A stretch of DNA of 64,000 bases from Chara braunii (taxonomy: Eukaryota; Streptophyta; Charophyceae; Charales; Characeae), in assembly GCA_003427395.1 (NCBI GenBank), contig BFEA01000125.1:2234725-2298724 (forward strand), read 5' to 3'. The stretch's first letter is position 1; each line of letters opens with the position of its first letter. Both the position numbers and the translations under genes were made by a program. The notes under the pieces are model-generated. The model made no database searches. It saw only the letters and a program-made list of their open reading frames with translations, and had not been told where the DNA came from. Shown piece after piece: positions 55,906 through 64,000 of the stretch.

Positions 55906-58900
55906 GAGGGAGTTGGAAGCGCGTCGCACGCGTTTCCTTGTGTAGCCTCATGGTAGGGTAGTGGCATCTATCTAGGTTAGGACTGCGAGCGTCTCGTCGT
56001 AGTTCCCTGAATAGTTTTTTGGTTATTTAAGCTCCGTGTTGGTGTTTTGGTAGAAGACGCATGGTGCGAGATTGGCGAGTATGATACTGAGAGTGGAGGT
56101 ACGAACGAGGATGACGATGCCGCGGGCTTGCTTGACTGGTAATGATTAGAGCGATGGTGGTGATGATTGAGATGATTACGAATGAGGTAGTGGATGTTTA
56201 AATCACGTTGATGATGCTATGGATGTGCTCGATTAGTACTGGCGATTGGAAGACGATGACGTCCAAAGATTGTATAATACGTGGCTAGGTGCGCGATGAT
56301 GGTATATGGGCGGAATCTGGGCGGAGCGCGGGTGATCCGACAGCTTTTTTGCATGACCGCACGCGCGCGGCAGAGCGCGCACTAACGAACGCCGATGTCG
56401 CGAGATGGGGGGTGCCAGCGGTGATGAATGATGCCTAGAGTGCGCTTAATTCTGTTCAGCTGGGAGAGATGATGATAGCGCGTGATGGGGAAATGTTCGG
56501 GAGAAGCATAGTCACGGCGTGTTTAACTATTATCGTGGCACGCGGGTGAGTGATAGGTAGGTGGCTCTTGGGAGAAACACATACATAAACATAAAAGCCT
56601 CGATGTGATGACGGGGGGGTAGAGATCGCTTATCATTAGGATGGCAATGACGGTGTAGAGTGTTTTTTTGCTAGTAGCAACGTTCTGTGATTATTGTCGT
56701 GTTTTTGAATGTCCTTACGGGCTGAATTTGAATTGCAGGGGTTGCAAAACGGCGCGTTGATTTGTCGTCGTCCATTGGTTGTTCTCAATCGAGTGTCAAG
56801 CGCACGCGTCTGACTGCGCAGGAAGTGGGAGAGTTCATTCCTCTGCTTAGCATGGTTGATGGATGATCCGCGCTGTTGTGTGGAGGATATGGGCATCAGG
56901 CGCGCCTGCTGAGCGTGTGAACAGTCGCGCGTCTCTCTGCTGTTGTGATCCTGCCCTTCGCACCGGCGGGATGTTGGTTGAGCGCTTCTTTGAGGTATAT
57001 TGAAATACGCGTCGCGTTCTCTTTTGTGAGGAAGATAGCGGTAAACGGTGGTCTGCGAACCGGTGGGGAAGCCCGCCGCGAAAGCTTTCGATGGGGGCGT
57101 GGGAAGTGATGGTGGGAGACGCGAAAACTTTTGATGGGGGCGTGGGAAGTGATGTTGGGAGAAAAGTCGGTCGGCCGACGTTGTGAGGCTGGTGGGGTTC
57201 CGTCCTTGCAACGGAAAGGATGAAAGCCCACTCCTCTGGAGATTGATATCGTTTTTCGTTAGGCAGCCAATTGATAGTAGTTAATTAGGTGCCTTCTTCT
57301 GCGCGTAATCCATCGATCAGTTTTGTCCTGTAGCGCGCGGCGCTGCGGCGTCTTTGCAGATGGAAAGGGCGGCTTCATGGCGGGTGAGGAGTATTTAAGC
57401 TATTTGTGCTGCTGTCCTCTTGAGGGGCACGCTATGCTTCGATGGCTGCTGATTTATCATAACAACGAAGCGTAAACGTAGAACTCCGCTTCATCTTACG
57501 TTATTGCGATTGATGAGCTATATCTATCCTTTTCAATGGAGGGGTGGGTGATAATTGAGACATACAAATGAAGGAGAGCGACCGAAGAAAGCTTTGTTGT
57601 TCCGTTGTAGAAGCGAGCGAAGAATTCGTTCTTCTGATTTTTAAAAGACCGTCTCACGTCCCTCCTTTGGGGTGCACATAGTAACGCCCCCTGAATATGT
57701 TCTTCCATTCTTTACGACCGCGAAGACCTGTCTACACTGTACCCTGCCAACAGCGAGGTGTTCCTCGCCAACACGGAGGTGCACACCTAGTTAAGGTCTC
57801 AGGAAAAACGTTTATGTTTGTGTCTTTTTTTTATTGTATTAGTGTGTCCTGCAAACTGCCACGAATGTTTACGGTATGATGAGCGATGGCAGTTATTCTC
57901 TCTCAGAGATGTGTTCGGCCTCCTGATGAATTTTGTTGGTGAAACTCCGACCAAACAGTCTGTCTCAATCCCTCCTTTGTTGTCCTCTTCTCCCTCATTG
58001 TCTATACCGTTCGCCGGGCAGTTCTCTATAGCTGCATATGTATATACATACGCATCAAACATATTAGATATTCATTCGCATCAAATCTATTAAAAACATG
58101 TACATGTATATACATTCTTCTCTCTCCTGAAAATATTTCATGCGCAGCGCTACGGTCTATTGTTTACCCTCTTTTGTAGGTGTTCTTGGTATCATCAAGA
58201 ACTATGGTTTTTAAGAAGTCGTGGTCGTTTGTAGCGAAGCGTCTAAGGAGTACCTGAAGGGGATGGTTCTATTTATAGACTGGCCTTCATAGGCGCATCA
58301 GGACGAGTTCGGTAGTGAAAAGGAATTTACATCAAGTAATTTCAACTCTCCTATCCTGCAGGGCGTATTGCCTTTTCGTTAAGATGTAAGGTTTCTGTGG
58401 AGTTGTATAGAAAGCCACTTTGTCACCGGGGATCGGGGAGGGAAAGTTTATGTTTTTCACTTTGTCGTGGATTATTACGACCCTGCCGAACAAGTCTTTT
58501 GTCTCTGCCACGGCGGCAGAATGTTTCTTGGATATAGATTTTGCGTAGGCGGGAGCCCTGTGTATCTGGAGGGCGCGGAGTTCTGTGGAACTGCTTAAGG
58601 CAGAGTAAGTCTAGTTTTGCATCGAATTTCTCCGTTGATTGAATGTATTTTTTTTTTTTGATGGATATGTATTTGCATTTGTCTTGAGGACATTCGCATG
58701 TAGGGCGGAGTTGGAAAAGGCTCTGACTTCTTTCTCAGAGGTGTTACCAGCTGACCTGATCAATCTCGGTAAATTGCGTCGAGGCGCAATGTGTTTATCT
58801 GTCCATGTTCCCGTTCCTTCCTTTGGCGTTGCTCTCGGATGGGTGTTTCTCGACAAGTAGCTGGTGGGCTCTGCGGAAAAGAGTGGATTCTTTGGAGTGA

Positions 58901-59825
58901 TCGCGTGAACCCCTTACTCTATTTTGCTGTCCACTACCGAACAACTCAGAGAAGATGTCAGAATCGCTCTGTGTCCTGCCCTGCATGCAATTCAATTTGG
59001 AGGTGTCGAAATTTGCCGCACTTCCTCCGCTACCTGGACCTCCTCCTGCACGGCGTGTGTTGCTGCGCACCGTCAGCTCTGGTCCGTACGGCTGTCTCTG
59101 CAGTATGGTGGAAGGAGTTCAATCACTAATTTTCTCTCTTGGTTCTGTCGTATCGTTTCTTTCATTGTCTGCGGTCTGGAAAGTAGGCTGGCTGACAAGT
59201 TTTTGTCGGTATGCCCTAGTCTCGAGGTGATGGGCCGGTTAGGAGGATGTTAGTTTTCTAGTTCAAAGAAGTGGCTCTGTGTCTGGAGAGTAGGCTGCCT
59301 TTAAGCTTTTGTTGTCATGTCCTATTGTCGAGGTGATGGGCTGATCCGCAGCGGAGGATGAGAGTTCCACGATAATGAAAAGAAGCGATGACGACTCGGT
59401 GAGTTTCCACCTTCCGCGATCGTCAAAGTGAGCGCAGGATGCAGCAACACGTCGTGGATTTTCCGGTAGGAGGTCACCACTTTATGATGGTGATGTGACA
59501 TTGGGGTGCTCTGCATCTTGACACTTTGCATCAACCTTGCACTGGTTGTATCAGCCGATTTCATCCATGAATACATCGTGGTTGTCTCCCGATTCCCATC
59601 TTCTTCCTGATGTTTAATGCTGTTTGTGCACCTGCCGAATGGCTATGCGGCGTACCGTCGGAACGAGGATGCGACTCGCATGAGAACCACGGTGATCCGC
59701 GTTTCCCAGACGCTCAATGAAGACATGCCGCCGTCAATATCTTTGGCGGTTTTTCTGTTTTATCTGATTTGTGTTTGTGGAGGTAAGGGGAAGTCATTTA
59801 GTGTATAACTACCTCTCTTTTGTGT
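55905..59825. other. Upstream region of the kinase gene, no other gene recognised
   Basis: No ORF here shows a domain I can name. Local duplications occur at 57,075-57,165 (GATGGGGGCGTGGGAAGTGATG twice) and 59,170-59,345 (GTAGGCTG ... CGAGGTGATGGGC twice). Small upstream exons of the kinase or another gene could be hidden here. Confidence 0.4.
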
Positions 59826-59828
59826 TCT

Positions 59829-60152
59829 AATAATAGAAAGGTTAGACTCTTGTATCTCTTTCCTGTTCTAATAATAGAAAGGTTAGACTAAAATAGAAAG
59901 GTTAGACTATCTTGTATCTCTTTCCTGTTCTAATAATAGAGANNNNNNNNNNNNNNNNNNNNNNNNNNNNNNNNNNNNNNNNNNNNNNNNNNNNNNNNNN
60001 NNNNNNNNNNNNNNNNNATAGAAAGGTTAAACTATCTTGTATCTCTTTCCTGTTTCCTGTTCTAATAATAGAAAGGTTAGACTATAATAGAAAGGTTAGA
60101 CTATCTTGTATCGCTTTCCTATTCTAATAATAGAAAGGTTAGACTATAATAG
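59829..60152. repeat. Tandem AATAGAAAGGTTAGACTA repeat with a gap
   Basis: Repeats of AATAGAAAGGTTAGACTA with an interspersed CTTGTATCTCTTTCCTGTTC spacer, broken by a 75-nt run of N (59,943-60,017). The true length is unknown. Confidence 0.9.
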
Positions 60153-60576
60153 TCCAACGCTCTCTTTTACAATATGTTGTCCATTCGAACTCCGGATTTG
60201 AATCCAAGAGAAATGAATAATGTGTTAAGTGAACCCCCGGTTTCATTCGGGATATCAGATGATTTAGTCAGGAGGTTAAGGAACCCTCGTTTGAATCCGA
60301 ACGAGACGATTTAATGACCGGGTTGGTTAAGGAAATTAAGCTATTATGTTCTCAGCTATGCAACAAGGAGCATGGGGCAGAGTATTGGACACAGCGAATG
60401 ATGGCCTGGGGGAGGCGGTTGCCCTTTGACTCTTATTGAATGGACTCAGAGTTGGATTGTAGATAAATCGATGGCCTTTGTCGTCGCTTTAAGTATAGTT
60501 TCATGTTTAACCCTGCCGTGCAGGAGAAGGAATGCAGGGACATGGTGGTACGGGACACAGCGCAGCAGTCTGTGGG

Positions 60577-60584
60577 ATGGGCGT
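60577..60584 (+). CDS. Kinase exon 1 (micro-exon with start codon)
   Basis: ATGGGCGT followed by the donor GTAAGT at 60,585. Joining to exon 2 gives Met-Gly-Val-Tyr-Lys. An out-of-frame ATG lies upstream at 60,542. A different upstream start remains possible. Confidence 0.6.
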
Positions 60585-63500
60585 GTAAGTCAGAGTTGCG
60601 CGATGCTGATGCGTGCTCTTGATTTCACTTCGGGATGTATGGCTGATGACGCTCTGTCATTGTTGTTGTGTTGGATGGCCGTGGTGGTGCACATGAATTT
60701 GTACGTGTTGATCATTTGCGCAGGTATAAAATAATTAAGCAGTTGGGGGACGGGACGTATGGGAGCGTGTGGAAGGCAGTGAATAGGCAAACAAATGAAG
60801 TCGTAAGTGATCATTTGGTGTCTTCCTCTTTTGGCCCACGGCATAGTATGGAAGTGCATTTGATGCTGTTGATATGCGAGTTCGAAAGTCCGCTGTTGGG
60901 TAACCTTACCCGTTGCTGGTTAACCTACGGCAGTGAATTGGAATAAATGAAGTCCGAAGGGAGCATGTTTGCGGTCTTTTCCTATGTTGACCCGCGGGAT
61001 AAGACGGGAGTGGCCATTTAAAACTCAGATTGAATATATCTGAGTTGGACACTTCACTGCTGGTAACCATTGCAGTCTTGTCAACGTGTGTTCACATCCG
61101 TGCTTATTCTTTGCTGTGGAAAGTATGTGTTTTTTTTTTTTTTTTCTTGCAAGGGGATGTTTATGGTTGGGAGTTGGTGTTTTAGCCTGTACTCGTACCA
61201 GGTTCTGAAATCCAGACTCCCAGCTCGTTGGGTTCGGTAGGTGGTGTTTTTTATGTCCGCCAAGTGGTCTGGGAAGACCTGTTGCTGTTTGCAGGCAATG
61301 ATCATTATGTATGTAGATATGGGCGATCGAGTACTTTGAATGTGCAGATTGCGGGGATTTCTATGGCGTGCGGGGGTTTCTCTGTGTATCTGTGCGGTGT
61401 TGCTGGTCTGAAGTAGCTTTGAGTACTATGAATGTGCGGATTGTGGGGATTTCTATGGCGGGGGTTTCTATGTGCATCTGTGCGGTGTTGCTGGTCTGAA
61501 GCAGCTTCGGGGCCACTTCAGTGAGAGGGGAAGTTCTCGTGAAGGTTTCTGATTGCTAATGTTCTCTTTTCAGACAAGCAAAGTAGTGCAGGCTTTTGTT
61601 CACTGTTGTAGGGAGTGCAGAGGTGGTTCCTATAAGCACGCGATATGTATCTAAATTGGCTTTGCAGCGCTGACTCTGGATTTCATGTTTCGTCTCTTTG
61701 CAATGATGTGGTGGTCGTAACGTTTCATTACCGCAGGTTGCCATTAAGAAGATGAAGAGGAAGTTTTACTCATGGGAGGAGTGCATGAATCTCCGGGAAG
61801 TGAAGGTCAGTTTCAATCAGGGGCATTTCTTTTGTGCGTCCGTGGCTTTTTTTTTTTGCGTACAGAAAACGGTGGGTGTGAAACTATTCATGCATCTGTG
61901 GGGAACTCGGAAGGGACAGTGTGGGTGTGAAGTGACTTGTGCCTTTCAGACGAACAATGGGTTGGTGAATTAACTAGGAACCTGTTTGTGATGTTCCAGT
62001 GGAGGAGTGGATGATGATGTGATGTGTTAATCGTTTGGAATTTTTGGATTGATTACGAATCAAAAAGAATCAATCAGTAGATTCCAAAAACAGTTGAATT
62101 CCCTCTTGTAGAAATCCCTTTCGTCATACATTTCGGGAGATGGCTCATTGTTTACGGCAGTGGATGAGTGGATGATGATGTGTTAATCGTAGGAGTGAGA
62201 ATGTATATGGGGATGTACAATATTGTATTTATGTGCGAAGGCAATGCCGGAGGAGGAGGATGAGTAAGAGGTAAGAGAATTTCTGCAAGTAGTTGTGACT
62301 CCTTGCATGGGATGTGAGTGGTCTGGGGGAGGCAGTGCTGGGTATTTGGACGTGCGAGTGTATATGGCCGCTTTCTGAAAAGAAAAACTGAGGGCGAAGA
62401 AGGAACACGGGGAGAGGGATAGCAATAAACAAAATGGGTGGAAAAGGGGATGGGTGAGTAATCAAGGGTTAAAAGGTAGTGCCTTGAGGGTTTTGGGGAA
62501 TGTGGGTCGTTTGTTTGTTTGGTGGTACTCGACTGTTCGTAGTGCGCCCCAGGTTATCTGGAAAATGACTGCGGATGGGTTGGATTGACGTCTGGGTGTG
62601 TGCTTTCTGTTAATGTTGTGTTTCAGGTTGTCTGGAAAATCATTGCGGATGGGTTGGATTGATATCTGTGGATGTGCTTTCGGTTTATGTTTTGTGGATG
62701 GTTTGGATTGACATCTGTGTGTGTGCTTTGTGTGTATGTTCCTTGAATTTCGTCCCAGGTTGTCTGGAAAATGGCTGCGGATGGGTTGTATTGACATCTG
62801 TGTGTGCGTTGTTTCCGTATGTTGGCAGTCCCTACGAAAGCTGAATCACCCGAACGTTGTGAAGCTGAAGGAAGTCATCCGGGAAAATGACGAGCTGTAC
62901 TTTGTCTTCGAGTTCATGGTGCGTAATTGGACCCTTCACACACGAGCGGATTCCGTAAGTGGGGATTCATGTGGTCACAGTTGGGGATGGGAAGGATTAT
63001 TTATGGTGGCTTAGTACAGACTGGTTATGGAAGAACGCCCCCTTGAGAGAGAATGCGTGCGAATTGTGAAGGGACATTCTGTGGGAATGTAGGTTGTGTG
63101 GAAGGCTATGATAACAAGGCCAGCTATCTGACAAGTTTGTACAGGGTGGGCTTAGTTGTTGCAAAGTGGAAGCTACGTAGGAACATTCTCTTGTGGGAAG
63201 TATGCGTGAGTGGGGGAACTGCGCTCTGCCACCTTGTCTGACATGCTGAAGGCTGTGATAAGTACACCTGTGTGTCAGTCAGGCAGGGAACCGGACAATA
63301 TTAGGTTGGTTGCTGGGTGGGCGGATGATATTAGGGGGGTTGCTGGGAAGCGGTGGTAACGGAGGAGGTGCTGCTGGAGGGAAAACGGAACATTTTGAAT
63401 TGAAGATATGTTTGGGAAGGCTTCTTTAAGCTCAGTTGTGTGGTGTCTGTGTCATATGATCTTACAGGAATACAATCTCTACCAAATGATGAAGGACAAG

Positions 63501-63606
63501 GATAAATACTTTCCAGAATCGAAAGTCCGAAACTGGTGTTATCAGGTGCTCCTTGCGTTGGCATATATGCACAAGCATGGCTATTTTCACAGGGATCTTA
63601 AGCCAG
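60577..63606 (+). CDS. MHK/MAK-like Ser/Thr protein kinase, 5' part (five exons)
   Basis: Predicted exons 60,577-60,584, 60,724-60,802, 61,737-61,805, 62,829-62,918 and 63,468-63,606 join in frame to 128 codons plus one base. All introns are GT-AG. The protein starts [19 protein letters not shown] and shows the Gly loop GDGTYGSV, the ATP-binding Lys in [10 protein letters not shown], the C-helix Glu in NLREVK, and the catalytic loop HRDLKP. By family knowledge this matches plant MHK, related to the CMGC kinases MAK, ICK and MOK (RCK group); animal relatives act at cilia. Kinase activity is likely, but the activation loop lies beyond the window. Start choice: ATG 60,577 plus a GTAAGT donor restores the family N-terminus. 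Substrates unknown. Confidence 0.85.
60724..60802 (+). CDS. Kinase exon 2 (glycine-rich loop)
   Basis: Follows the acceptor TTTGCGCAG and ends before GTAAGT. Encodes [19 protein letters not shown] and NRQTNEV. Confidence 0.85.
61333..61506. repeat. About 85-90 bp tandem duplication in kinase intron 2
   Basis: Two units with TTTGAATGTGCAGATTG/ATGAATGTGCGGATTG and GTGCGGTGTTGCTGGTCTGA. The second is slightly shorter. Confidence 0.85.
61737..61805 (+). CDS. Kinase exon 3 (ATP-binding lysine, C-helix)
   Basis: Acceptor ACCGCAG, donor GTCAGT. 23 codons: [16 protein letters not shown] then MNLREVK. Confidence 0.85.
62545..62815. repeat. Minisatellite in kinase intron 3
   Basis: Three to four diverged units built on GGTTGTCTGGAAAAT, CTGCGGATGGGTTG and GATTGACATCTGTG, with a period of about 70-90 bp, ending shortly before exon 4. 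Confidence 0.8.
62829..62918 (+). CDS. Kinase exon 4
   Basis: Acceptor TTGGCAG, donor GTGCGT. 30 codons: [17 protein letters not shown], then [13 protein letters not shown], ending at the hinge. Confidence 0.85.
63468..63606 (+). CDS. Kinase exon 5 (catalytic loop HRDLKP)
   Basis: Acceptor CTTACAG, donor GTAAGC. Encodes [19 protein letters not shown] to [10 protein letters not shown] and ends in phase 1. The next exon, expected to start with the Glu-Asn of DLKPEN, is not found before 64,000. Confidence 0.85.
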
Positions 63607-63660
63607 GTAAGCAGATGAGCCGAGGAAAGGACCTGGTGGATGGGTTGTTATTGAATGTTT

Positions 63661-63661
63661 T

Positions 63662-63692
<31 letters not shown>
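63661..63692. repeat. Poly-T run in kinase intron 5
   Basis: About 30 T downstream of exon 5. Confidence 0.9.
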
Positions 63693-64000
63693 GATGTTTT
63701 CCATTTCGCTGAGTACACCTCAAGGAAACTGATCTACTGGTAGAAGTCTCTCTTTTTGACTTTGGTTGATTAATGCAAGTGGGATGGATGTGTGGCCGAG
63801 GTACGGCAGAAGTCTTTTATCGATATGTCTTTTATTTTTTGGCATTGGTTGATTAAACATGTCAGTCGGTGGGATGTGTGGATGGGGGAACACAGATGGG
63901 GCTTGGCATGATGGCCTAGTGCACATGTTGTTATTGAATGTGAATTCATATGCCATTTTGCTGAATTTGTCTCAGGGAAATCATAGGAGTGTCTATTTTC

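Overview
The window looks like nuclear DNA of a streptophyte (plant-lineage) genome. A charophyte alga such as Chara is my best guess, which is inference only. Evidence: an intron-rich kinase gene of the plant MHK/MAK type at the right end, Ty3/gypsy and LINE remnants, long simple repeats, and a plant-like initiator-tRNA-Met primer binding site. Most of the window is repeats; the only host gene I can support is the kinase. Several N runs and a Nextera mate-pair junction adapter (4,278-4,307) show it is an imperfect short-read assembly.

Left part (1-33.6 kb). Positions 0.1-8.7 kb are hairpin-rich noncoding DNA with microsatellites, a 54-bp minisatellite and three plus-strand copies of a structured terminal block ('P block'). 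From about 12.0 to 33,584 lies one old minus-strand Ty3/gypsy element (copy B). Two related noncoding insertions split it inside the RNase H region, only 52 bp apart and in the same orientation. I call them HPX-1 (16,127-23,369) and HPX-2 (23,422-28,863). HPX units have no convincing coding capacity, LTRs or long terminal inverted repeats. They are full of stem-loops whose stems differ in sequence but stay complementary. Each has an array of 9-10 hairpins. The apical loop is nearly constant within an array but different between the two arrays, although the spacers between hairpins are still alignable. This is my main candidate for an undescribed system.

Middle part (34.3-50.2 kb). LINE coding remnants (34.3-36.1 kb) and a likely LINE 3' tail (49.7-50.2 kb) flank a 13.5-kb Ty3/gypsy element (copy A, 36,135-49,685). 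Copy A has 2.6-2.7 kb LTRs, a PBS, gag, protease, RT/RNase H, a separate integrase ORF with an N-terminal PHD-type zinc finger, and three further 3' ORFs of unknown function. Its coding frames carry several stops. Copies A and B share loss of catalytic Asp residues in protease and RNase H. A 72-bp segment at the end of the 5' LTR of copy A is inverted relative to its 3' LTR.

Right part (50.2-64 kb). Mostly unrecognised sequence with microsatellites, G-tracts and small tandem duplications. Then come the first five exons (60,577-63,606) of an MHK-like Ser/Thr kinase, which continues beyond the window.
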